Positions 51,598 to 59,442 of a stretch of DNA of 64,000 nt are shown in pieces. Below the pieces are notes generated by a model. It made no database searches and was not told the DNA's origin. It saw only the letters and a program-made list of their open reading frames with translations. Source of the stretch: CAZNXJ01 sp964577115 (lineage in GTDB: Bacteria > Planctomycetota > Planctomycetia > Pirellulales > Pirellulaceae). Each line of letters begins with the position of its first letter. Positions within the stretch are counted from its first letter, which is position 1. The stretch covers positions 62,001-126,000 of the forward strand of contig CAZNXJ010000014.1 of assembly GCA_964577115.1 (NCBI GenBank), read 5' to 3'. Made by a program: the position numbers and the translations under genes.

Positions 51598-53031
51598 GTG
51601 AACGGCAAGCGATCACTCGAATCTCGGTCCCCGTGCCAGGTCACGTTCTTGGGCGCCACGCAAGGTGTTACCGGATCGATGCACCGCATCGATGCCGGCG
51701 CCAGCGCTGTGCTGCTCGATTGTGGTTTGCACCAGGGTAATCGCAGCGTAAGCCGCGAACGGAACGAGACGTTTCCCTTCCGGCCTCGGAAGATCGATGC
51801 GGTGCTGCTGAGCCACGCACATATTGATCACTGTGGCAATCTGCCAAATTTTGTACGCCAAGGTTTTCAAGGCACGATCTACTGCACGGCCGCCACTCGA
51901 GCGCTCGCGGGCGTCATGCTGGGGGACGCCGCCAAGATCCAGCAGGAGGATACTGAGTACTTGAACCGGCACCGAGCGCCGGGCGAACCGCAACTCGAGC
52001 CCCTCTATACCGAACGGGACGTATATCGCACGCTGCTCAAGATGCGCGCGGTGGAATACGACGTACCGATGGAGGTGACTCCGTCTGTGGAAGCGACGTT
52101 TGTCGAAGCCGGACATGTGCTCGGATCGGCAATGATCCAGGTGCGCATCAAGCACAACGGCGGCGACGTGCGTGTCACGTACACCGGAGATCTGGGGCGG
52201 CCGAATCTGCCCATTCTCCGTTCGCCGGCTCCGATTCCGCCGGCGGACCTGATTATCAGCGAGAGCACCTACGGCGGTCAGCAGCACGAAACGGTGGAGG
52301 AGACCGCCGAACAGCTAGGCGAGGTTGTGCTGCGCACGGCCGAGCGTGGTGGGAAGGTTATTATTCCCGCGTTCAGCGTGGGACGCACACAGACGGTCGT
52401 CTACTTCCTCCACCAGCTCATCAACGCTGGCCGTTTGCCCCGCCTGCCGATCTATGTGGACAGCCCGATGTCCGTGCGGGCAACCGAAGTGTTTCGCGCG
52501 CACCCGGAATGTTTCGACGAGCCCACTCGGCGGCTGCTGGAGGAACACCCCGAGCTGTTTGGCGAGGGCTGGGTCACGTACATCGATAAAGTGCACGAGA
52601 GCATCGAGCTGAATCGGCAGGCAGGCCCGAGCATCATTATCTCGGCGAGTGGAATGTGCGAGGCGGGGCGCGTGCTCCATCATCTGCGGCATAACATCAG
52701 TGATCCGCGCAGCACGATCCTGATCGTCGGATACCAGGCCGAAGGCACGCTGGGCCGGCGCATCGCGGAACGGCAACCTGAGTTGCGCATTCTTGGACGC
52801 AAGGTGCCGCTGCGAGCCGAAGTGGTGACGCTCAGCGGCCTCTCCAGTCACGCCGACCACCAGGGATTGATGGCGGCACTAGCGCCGCTGGCCGAATCGA
52901 CTCGTGCGATTCGCCTGGTCCATGGCGAAGCGTCGCGCGCCCAGCAGTTGGCCGACGCGCTCAGGCAGGTCGGGTTCCGCGACGTCGCCATTCCGCAGCG
53001 GGGCGACGTGCACCAGCTCGCTGCGCCATAG
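51598..53031 (+). CDS. Beta-CASP metallo-beta-lactamase-fold RNase-like hydrolase
   Basis: A 477-aa protein. MBL motifs: LLDCGLHQGN, LSHAHIDHCGNLPNF (HxHxDH), EAGHVLGSAM and TYTGDLGRPN. The beta-CASP part has IISESTYGGQQH, FSVGRTQTVVY, SASGMCEAGRVLHHL and the closing SGLSSHADHQGL histidine. This is the CPSF73/RNase J-like group, typically an RNA-processing nuclease, including the RNA-metabolising MBL enzymes common in bacteria. GTG start at 51598, 18 nt after the sensor kinase stop, so it may share its transcript. Confidence 0.87.
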   Translation: MNGKRSLESRSPCQVTFLGATQGVTGSMHRIDAGASAVLLDCGLHQGNRSVSRERNETFPFRPRKIDAVLLSHAHIDHCGNLPNFVRQGFQGTIYCTAATRALAGVMLGDAAKIQQEDTEYLNRHRAPGEPQLEPLYTERDVYRTLLKMRAVEYDVPMEVTPSVEATFVEAGHVLGSAMIQVRIKHNGGDVRVTYTGDLGRPNLPILRSPAPIPPADLIISESTYGGQQHETVEETAEQLGEVVLRTAERGGKVIIPAFSVGRTQTVVYFLHQLINAGRLPRLPIYVDSPMSVRATEVFRAHPECFDEPTRRLLEEHPELFGEGWVTYIDKVHESIELNRQAGPSIIISASGMCEAGRVLHHLRHNISDPRSTILIVGYQAEGTLGRRIAERQPELRILGRKVPLRAEVVTLSGLSSHADHQGLMAALAPLAESTRAIRLVHGEASRAQQLADALRQVGFRDVAIPQRGDVHQLAAP

Positions 53032-53049
53032 GCGTCGAGCGACGCGCAA

Positions 53050-53084
53050 GCGCGCCAGGACGCGGCGAGTTGCGTTTGGCGCGC
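53050..53084. terminator. Inverted repeat between convergent genes
   Basis: GCGCGCCA (53050-53057) and TGGCGCGC (53077-53084) pair perfectly around a 19-nt loop, between the stops of the RNase-like gene (53031) and the ceramidase-like gene (53152). No T-run on either side, so it is only a possible terminator. Confidence 0.35.
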
Positions 53085-53151
53085 AGCGGCTTCCAGCAGT
53101 CGCTTCCCGGACGAATTCGGCCTGCCGCGCGAACGGGCGGTCGTCGCAACG

Positions 53152-55293
53152 TTACGGCTTTGGAGCGTCCGCGGGAGGAACCAGCGCGGCGATCTCCTTT
53201 GCCGTCAGCGGGCGATCGAAGACGGCGATTTCATCGAGCCGCCCTTCCCAGCCATCCTGCTTGTCGCTCCGCCCGCCGAAATATAAGCGGTCCGAATCGC
53301 TACCCAGCGCGTCGGTCACCGCGGCCGTCAATTCGGGCTCGGCGTTCCCGTTCAAATAGACCTGTACCTTGTCGCCATCGCGAACCAGCGCGGCATGATT
53401 CCAGGTCCAGCGCTCGATGGTCGTTCGGCCGGCGACCAACTCGGTGTCGCCGCACTGGAGCACAAGTTTTCCGGGGTGCTGCTTGCCGCCCAAGCCCAAG
53501 TGCACATCAGACGGCCCGCGGCCGTAGTTGTGTCCCCTTGAGAACATCCAACCTGCGATGTCGCGGCCGTCGAGCGGCATGCCATTCCAGAACCAGAGCG
53601 AGATGGTGTACTTGTCGCCCAAGCCGTCGACGCGCGATTCAAGTCGTCCGCCGGCGAAGTGCGCCGCGCGATTGACTTCGTCCTCGCAGAAGGCGTCGCT
53701 GCGCGGGCCGTCGAGAAAATACACGACGCCCGTTTCATAGATCGCGTCGCGCTGGTGGCCCGAGCGATCGACGGCGCGCGGACCCTGCCATTCGTCCAGC
53801 CGCCAGTAGGCGACCGGCTTCGCATCGAGAATTGCTTTCGCGGCGGTGCCCGCCGATTGGACGTACTTGCGTCGCGGTTGGCCCGTGACGATTTCGAGCT
53901 GCCGCAGAGCGGCTTCGACGATCTTCGGTTCGGCTTCTACTTCCAAGCCGGCCGAGCGGGCGGCCCAGGTGTTATAGCCGCCGAGTACATGCTGTTCGGG
54001 GGGAGGAATATATCCATCGCCGCCGTTGGCCAGCTCGATCACCATCGTCTTGTCGAGCGGGCTTTGGTGTTTCAGCTTCAGGCCACTGAGCGCGTATGTT
54101 TCGTTCGGCGTGGACGCGATGGCGATGTCGCCGATGCGAATTGCCTGCACGACGACTTCTGTCGATTGCCGTTCGTGGAGCAGGATCTGTTCGCGCGCAT
54201 AGACTTCGGTCGTGTCCTTCGGCAGCCGGTCGCCCATTTCGGCGACGATCCGCTGGGCCCACTCCAGCCGCTGCTTGTCGGGCACCCGGTAGCGCAGGGT
54301 GAAACGCGTTTCCGACATCGCCAGATCGGCATCGTCGGCGTATTGGATGGTCTTGTAGGCGTCGAGCGCGATTTTGAGCAGACCTTGAGTATAGGCTTCG
54401 ATCGTGGGATTCGGCGCCTGGTCGGCAGGCACCTTGTAGTCCCGTCGCCAGATATCGCCGCTGCAACCGTGCGACATAATACCCACGACCGGCGGCGCGT
54501 CGCTCGCGCCGGAACCTAGGGCCTGCTGAAGGCCCTCGCAGAACAGCCCGAAGTAGTCGGCGCTGAGCGGCGGCGAGTCGCCGAAGTAGTGCATCGAGAA
54601 GTTCGCGAGCACGGCGATCGGTCGGCCATCCGGCGACTGGAAAGCGATCAGCGACAACTCGGGATCCTCCGGCCCCGACTCGCCTGTGACCACGTTCCAA
54701 TCCTGGCCGGCGTGCATGTTCGCTCGAACCGTCGGGTTGCCGAATGGATCGATCTCGATCCGGTCGGGACGGCGAATCCAGCGCCGCAGCGCCGTGTATT
54801 CGGCGGCGTCGGCCGTTGCCCAGCCGACGCGAGCCGGCGCGAGATTGGCTTCGGCAGCCGCGATGGCCTCGGCCAATTTGATGCGGAGCAGCGGAATGTA
54901 ACGCGGGTCGGCATCGGTGCCCAAGCAGCCCATCGACGAGGGGGCGGTGTGGGTATGCGTCGCCGAGATCAGCATACGGTCCGGGCGAATCTGAGAACGT
55001 TCGGCGGCGAGCTGCTTCGCGGCGTCGAGCACATCACGCGAGATCATGCAGCTATCCACGACGACAATCGCGAGCCGCTCTTGGCCGTCGTCGAGCACCA
55101 AGGCCCGAGCATTCACGGGAGTCTTGACCTGATTCGCCTCACGGCTGTACATGCCGCCGTTGACCAACACAGGAAATTCTGAGGGCGTGACGTCCACCAC
55201 GGCCGCGCCGACACGCAGCTCGGCGCGCGCCGCGGAACTCAGGAACAGGGCAAGTAGGCAACCGAGTAAGGTCGCGGAGATCGTACGTGGCAT
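53152..55293 (-). CDS. Secreted ceramidase-like protein with C-terminal LamG domain
   Basis: A 713-aa protein with a signal peptide (about 1-25, ending ARAE). The N-terminal half follows the neutral/alkaline non-lysosomal ceramidase pattern: GAAVVDVTPSEFPVLVNGGM, the SATHTHTAPSS metal-binding histidines and MSHGCSGDIWRRDY. The C-terminal 200 residues are a concanavalin-like (LamG_3) jelly roll: PVAYWRLDEWQGPRAVDRSG, FAGGRLESRVDGLGDKYTIS, RWTWNHAALVRDGDKVQVYL and WEGRLDEIAVFDRPLTAKEI. Probably hydrolyses an amide-linked lipid or related substrate after binding a glycan. It stands alone, divergent from the RidA-like gene. Confidence 0.87.
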   Translation of the reverse strand: MPRTISATLLGCLLALFLSSAARAELRVGAAVVDVTPSEFPVLVNGGMYSREANQVKTPVNARALVLDDGQERLAIVVVDSCMISRDVLDAAKQLAAERSQIRPDRMLISATHTHTAPSSMGCLGTDADPRYIPLLRIKLAEAIAAAEANLAPARVGWATADAAEYTALRRWIRRPDRIEIDPFGNPTVRANMHAGQDWNVVTGESGPEDPELSLIAFQSPDGRPIAVLANFSMHYFGDSPPLSADYFGLFCEGLQQALGSGASDAPPVVGIMSHGCSGDIWRRDYKVPADQAPNPTIEAYTQGLLKIALDAYKTIQYADDADLAMSETRFTLRYRVPDKQRLEWAQRIVAEMGDRLPKDTTEVYAREQILLHERQSTEVVVQAIRIGDIAIASTPNETYALSGLKLKHQSPLDKTMVIELANGGDGYIPPPEQHVLGGYNTWAARSAGLEVEAEPKIVEAALRQLEIVTGQPRRKYVQSAGTAAKAILDAKPVAYWRLDEWQGPRAVDRSGHQRDAIYETGVVYFLDGPRSDAFCEDEVNRAAHFAGGRLESRVDGLGDKYTISLWFWNGMPLDGRDIAGWMFSRGHNYGRGPSDVHLGLGGKQHPGKLVLQCGDTELVAGRTTIERWTWNHAALVRDGDKVQVYLNGNAEPELTAAVTDALGSDSDRLYFGGRSDKQDGWEGRLDEIAVFDRPLTAKEIAALVPPADAPKP

Positions 55294-55498
55294 GGTGCGC
55301 TGTGGGTTGGAGTAGGTGGCGTGAGGGTAAAGGTAGGCAGGCCGAGTTTGCTCCGAGCCGCCGGCGGAACGCGCAGTTGCGGCGCTGGCTTCCGTCCCGA
55401 TCGGGCAAACGGTAGAAATTCGAACAGCGAGTATTATAAACGGCGCGGTGGGCGGCGTAAGCCATGCAGCGCCGCGCGATGACCGAGAGGAGAATGAG

Positions 55499-56251
55499 GT
55501 GCCGAACGTCGACGTCTGCGAAGCCGGAGGATACCGTTATTTGCCCGCCGTGTTCCAGTATTCCGGTGGTGTGGCCGCCGAGCCCGGGTGGGCCATCGAA
55601 CGCGTGCGGTTTCGCGAACCCCTGCCGCTCGACGACGGCTTCGCGTTTATCCAGCAGCACCTAACGTCGCTGGGGCGTCCGCTGACAGCATTTTGTCATT
55701 GCGAGCTGCGTTCGCCAGCCCCCTTCACTGACCAGGGCTTTTATGAGTTCAATCGCCGGTACGCGGGCACACTGGAGCGCTGGGGTGTGCTGCGTGGCGA
55801 CGTGAACCCGGTGGCTCGATCCAATGTGTGCCCCGAAATCGATCCGCCGCGCGAGGTCTGCTTCTACGCGTTCTCTTATACCGTGGCGGCTTCGACCGGC
55901 GAGCCACCTAGCTTTGTTGTGGCCGGTTGTGGTGAGGTGCCGGAAGGTAAGACGAACTACCGCGATCACATTGTGCGGCGTGGCGACACGTCGCCCGCCG
56001 GCCTCGTCGAAAAGGCGCGGTTTGTGGTCGACGAGCAGCAGCGGCGCCTGGAGCTACTCGGATTTACGTGGGCGGACGTGACCGCGACACACGTTTATTC
56101 GGTGCACGATATTCGCCCGGCACTCGTCGAACAGGTAGTGCCCCGCCGCGCGGCGCCCGCGGGGCTTACATGGCATTTCTGCCGCCCGCCCGTGGTTGAT
56201 GTCGAATATGAGATGGACTGCCGCGGTGTCACGCGGGAACGAGTGGCCTGA
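55499..56251 (+). CDS. RidA-like protein with extended N-terminal half
   Basis: A 250-aa protein. The C-terminal half resembles the RidA/YjgF fold: DHIVRRGDTSPAGLVEKARF, RRLELLGFTWADVTATHVYS and VEQVVPRRAAPAGLTWHFCR followed by VDVEYEMDCRG. RidA proteins are usually about 125 aa, so the first 120 residues (RYLPAVFQYSGGVAAEPGWA, VRFREPLPLDDGFAFIQQHL) make this a longer subfamily, comparable in size to some 2-aminomuconate-deaminase-like proteins. GTG 55499 with AGGAG 6 nt before it; an earlier start at 55448 is possible. Might remove reactive enamine/imine intermediates. Confidence 0.65.
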   Translation: MPNVDVCEAGGYRYLPAVFQYSGGVAAEPGWAIERVRFREPLPLDDGFAFIQQHLTSLGRPLTAFCHCELRSPAPFTDQGFYEFNRRYAGTLERWGVLRGDVNPVARSNVCPEIDPPREVCFYAFSYTVAASTGEPPSFVVAGCGEVPEGKTNYRDHIVRRGDTSPAGLVEKARFVVDEQQRRLELLGFTWADVTATHVYSVHDIRPALVEQVVPRRAAPAGLTWHFCRPPVVDVEYEMDCRGVTRERVA

Positions 56252-56379
56252 AAACGCGGACATGAACCTGTCGCGTGTGGAATAATCGTACGGACTCGCA
56301 TTTGCTGGATCCTGGAATCGACTATTTCGAAGTTCAAATTGCTACGCCGAGTCGCTAGACTGGGCGTCCGATATTCGCA

Positions 56380-56413
56380 TTGCCTCCAGATTGCATGTTG
56401 TAGCTGGAGGCAA
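56380..56413 (+). repeat. Perfect 10-bp inverted repeat in the DUF1501-pair leader
   Basis: TTGCCTCCAG (56380-56389) and CTGGAGGCAA (56404-56413) are exact reverse complements with a 14-nt spacer, 56 nt before the first DUF1501 start. It could be an operator dyad or an RNA hairpin controlling the pair. Confidence 0.55.
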
Positions 56414-56468
56414 CAGCGCGGCGCGACTTCGAATGTTCGCTGTGGCGCGAGGTGCCAGGAACGAGATC

Positions 56469-57908
56469 ATGCTGAGTATCGTTGGCCGGACTCCAGGTGC
56501 TGGCTCGAAGGTGAGTCGGCGCGAACTGATGCGAGTCGGAGCCCTCTCGCTGTTTAGCGGAGTCGCCTGGCCGCGACTGCTCGCCGCAAATCAACCCTCC
56601 GCGAAGCGGCAAGCGCGGGCCAAGTCCGTCGTGCTCTTTAATTTGCTCGGCGGACCCAGCCACCAGGACATGTTCGACATGAAGCCGGAGGCGCCGGCGG
56701 AAATCCGCGGCGAATTCCAGCCCATTGCCACCTCGCTGCCGGGGCTTCAGATTTGCGAGCATCTTCCGCGTACTGCGCAGTGGATGCACCGCACGTGCCT
56801 CATCCGCACGGTAAGCCACAACTATAACGCTCACAATCCGTTGCCGGTGATGACCGGGTATACGGGCGGCGATCTGGGGCAGCTGCGCCCGCTGCGGACC
56901 GATCCACCCGACATCGGCGCAATTTGTCAGTATCTCGGGCTGGGCCCAGAGGATATGCCCGGCGCGTTCTGCTTGCCGTGTTATCCGGGATTTGGCGAGC
57001 GGTCGATGTATCCGGGGATCCGACGGCCCGGACCCTACGGCGGGTTTCTCGGCAGCCAGTATGATCCCGTTTTCAGTCACTGCGCGCCGACATTTGATCG
57101 CGAACCGGCGGTTCCCTACTACGATCCTGTGTGGCCGATGGGCGAGCCGCAGCTGCCGTACGAGGACGCTCGGCCCGAGCTGACGATCGATCGAATCTCG
57201 CAGCGCCGCGCATTGGTCGAGCAGTTCGAGTCGGTACAGCGTGAACTGGAGCGTTCGCCGGCCGTTGCGCGCATGGATCAGGTGAAGCGCCGCGCCTATG
57301 AAATGCTGACATCGAGCCGAACTCGCGATGCTTTCAATCTTGCACTCGAGTCTGATGCAACGCGCGACCGTTACGGCCGGAACCTGTTCGGTTCAAGCAT
57401 GCTGGTTGCTCGGCGGCTTGTCGGAGCCGGTGTGCCGTTCATCAGCGTGCATGCCGAAAACTTTATTCCGTACGGATTCACGTACGACATGCACGAAAAC
57501 AATTTCGGCATGCTGAAGAATTACAATCTCCCGATCTTTGACATGTGCGTCCCCGCACTGCTCGAAGACCTGGACGCTCGCGGATTGCTCGACACAACGT
57601 TGTTGGTCATTATGGGCGAGATGGGCCGCGCGCCGACCGTGAATTCGAAAGCGGGCCGTGATCATTGGCCGCAGTGCGGTTTTTGTTTGCTCGCCGGTGG
57701 CGGAATTCAACCGGGCACCGTGTACGGCGAGTCGGATAAGCACGCCGCCTATCCGATCGATCGACCCGTAACACCCGGCGACATTGTTGCGACCATTTAT
57801 CATTTGCTTGGAATCGATCACCACCTGATGGTTCCCGATTTCACAGGTCGGCCGATGCCTATCGCGCATGGCGGCGAGCCACTCTGGGAGATCCTCGCCA
57901 CGTCGTGA
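56469..57908 (+). CDS. Tat-exported DUF1501 protein (tandem copy 1)
   Basis: A 479-aa DUF1501 protein with a twin-arginine signal (SRRELMRVGALSLFSGVAWP). Core motifs match the family: VVLFNLLGGPSHQDMFDMKP, LIRTVSHNYNAHNPLPVMTG, TTLLVIMGEMGRAPTVN and GRDHWPQCGFCLLAGGGIQP. AGGA lies 8 nt before ATG 56469. It is followed by a second DUF1501 gene after 49 nt, on the same strand, so they form a two-gene operon. No DUF1549/DUF1553 partner is here. The perfect inverted repeat at 56380-56413 precedes the pair. Confidence 0.88.
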   Translation: MLSIVGRTPGAGSKVSRRELMRVGALSLFSGVAWPRLLAANQPSAKRQARAKSVVLFNLLGGPSHQDMFDMKPEAPAEIRGEFQPIATSLPGLQICEHLPRTAQWMHRTCLIRTVSHNYNAHNPLPVMTGYTGGDLGQLRPLRTDPPDIGAICQYLGLGPEDMPGAFCLPCYPGFGERSMYPGIRRPGPYGGFLGSQYDPVFSHCAPTFDREPAVPYYDPVWPMGEPQLPYEDARPELTIDRISQRRALVEQFESVQRELERSPAVARMDQVKRRAYEMLTSSRTRDAFNLALESDATRDRYGRNLFGSSMLVARRLVGAGVPFISVHAENFIPYGFTYDMHENNFGMLKNYNLPIFDMCVPALLEDLDARGLLDTTLLVIMGEMGRAPTVNSKAGRDHWPQCGFCLLAGGGIQPGTVYGESDKHAAYPIDRPVTPGDIVATIYHLLGIDHHLMVPDFTGRPMPIAHGGEPLWEILATS

Positions 57909-57957
57909 CCCCCAGCCGGCGCGTTCCTTTGCATTTGAAAGTCAGCAGGAGCTGGTG

Positions 57958-59397
57958 ATGCTTCGAATCTACGATCAACCGCTTGTTAGCACGTGCCAGC
58001 AAATCCACCGGCGCGCGATTCTCCGCGCCGGCGGCGCCGGGCTGTTGGGATTGTCGCTACCGCGCGTGCTGGCCGCCGAAACGCAGCCGTCAGAGCTCGT
58101 TCCTCGGGCGCGCTCGGTCATCTTCTTGCTCCTGTTTGGCGGACCGAGCCAACTGGAAACATTCGATATGAAGCCGGACGCGCCGGAACAGATACGCGGC
58201 CCGTTCCGGCCAATCGCCTCGCGCACGCCCGAACTGTTAATCAGCGAACACTTGCCGCTGACCGCGGATGTATCGGACAAGTTCTGTGTTGTCCGCTCGA
58301 TGACGCATACCTACAACGATCACAGCGGCGGCGGGCACTATATCCAAACGGGCCGGCGCTGGCACATTCCAATCGGCGGGGGCTTCGCGCCGACACCGCG
58401 CGACTGGCCTTCGATGGGGTCGATCGTGGAATATATCGAGCAGCAGCGCGGCGGGCTCGAGTCACCGCTGCCCTCGTACATGGTCGTTCCCAACTCGCTT
58501 GGACGATTGCAAGACGCGGGGCAGTATCCGCGCCCCGGTGAACACGCCGGCTGGCTCGGCCGCCGTTACAATCCGGTCACGACGCAGATCAATAAACGAT
58601 CGCTGAAGGACAACCCGTACTGGCGTGATTGCACGGACGACGAACTGAATTTTCAGATTGCCGGGATGGCCTCTACCGAAGGCATCTCGCTCGATCGGAT
58701 GCGGCGCCGGCAGAGCCTGCTCGCTCAGTTTAATGACGAGCGTCGCCGGCTCGATCGCCACATTCCACCCAACGGTTTCGATATTTTTCAGCAGCGCGCG
58801 TTTGCGCTCGTAACGTCCGAGAAAACGCGCGAAGCGCTCGACATTCGCCGTGAACCCGATGACGTGCGGGATCGCTACGGGAGGCACTTATTCGGCCAGT
58901 CCACGCTACTCGCCCGCCGCCTGGTCGAGGCCGGTGTGCGGTTCGTCACCGTGCATTACGACTGCGTAGATGGCTATAGCTGGGACTCGCACATCCACAG
59001 CGACGATGTGCGGAAGAACCTGCTGCCCACGTTCGATCAGGCGTATTCGGCGCTGATTCGCGACTTGGACGAGCGAGGCCTGTTGTCCGAAACGCTGGTC
59101 GTTGCTACTGGCGAGATGGGCCGCACTCCGAAGGCAAATGCGCGGTGGGGACGGGATCACTGGAGCACCTGCTTCCCGGCGCTACTGGCCGGCGGTGGGA
59201 TTCCTGGCGGACGCGTCTATGGTAAGTCGGACAAGGACGCGGCCTACCCGATCGAAAACCCGGTCACTCCCGAAGATCTCGCCGCGACGATTTACTACGC
59301 GCTAGGCATCGATCCCGAACTGCGCGTCCTGAACGCCGAGGGCCGGCCGACGCAGATCGTCGAAGATGGCCATCCCGTTACGGCGCTATGGAGCTGA
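57958..59397 (+). CDS. Tat-exported DUF1501 protein (tandem copy 2)
   Basis: A 479-aa DUF1501 protein, the same length as the upstream copy but only partly similar. Signal region IHRRAILRAGGAGLLGLSLP (twin arginine). Motifs: VIFLLLFGGPSQLETFDMKP, VVRSMTHTYNDHSGGGHYIQ, ETLVVATGEMGRTPKAN and GRDHWSTCFPALLAGGGIPG. AGGAG lies 6 nt before ATG 57958. Function of the family is unknown; members are exported and may work on surface polymers or sulfated sugars, judged by the alkaline-phosphatase-like fold. Confidence 0.88.
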   Translation: MLRIYDQPLVSTCQQIHRRAILRAGGAGLLGLSLPRVLAAETQPSELVPRARSVIFLLLFGGPSQLETFDMKPDAPEQIRGPFRPIASRTPELLISEHLPLTADVSDKFCVVRSMTHTYNDHSGGGHYIQTGRRWHIPIGGGFAPTPRDWPSMGSIVEYIEQQRGGLESPLPSYMVVPNSLGRLQDAGQYPRPGEHAGWLGRRYNPVTTQINKRSLKDNPYWRDCTDDELNFQIAGMASTEGISLDRMRRRQSLLAQFNDERRRLDRHIPPNGFDIFQQRAFALVTSEKTREALDIRREPDDVRDRYGRHLFGQSTLLARRLVEAGVRFVTVHYDCVDGYSWDSHIHSDDVRKNLLPTFDQAYSALIRDLDERGLLSETLVVATGEMGRTPKANARWGRDHWSTCFPALLAGGGIPGGRVYGKSDKDAAYPIENPVTPEDLAATIYYALGIDPELRVLNAEGRPTQIVEDGHPVTALWS

Positions 59398-59442
59398 TGC
59401 TCGTCAGCGTCTATGCGGCACGATGGCTCACACGGCGCGGCA

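Noticed and set aside
56291..56305. CGGACTCGCATTTGC with correct GG-N10-GC spacing before the DUF1501 pair
   Set aside because: The -24 element is GGACT rather than GGCAC; too weak to call.
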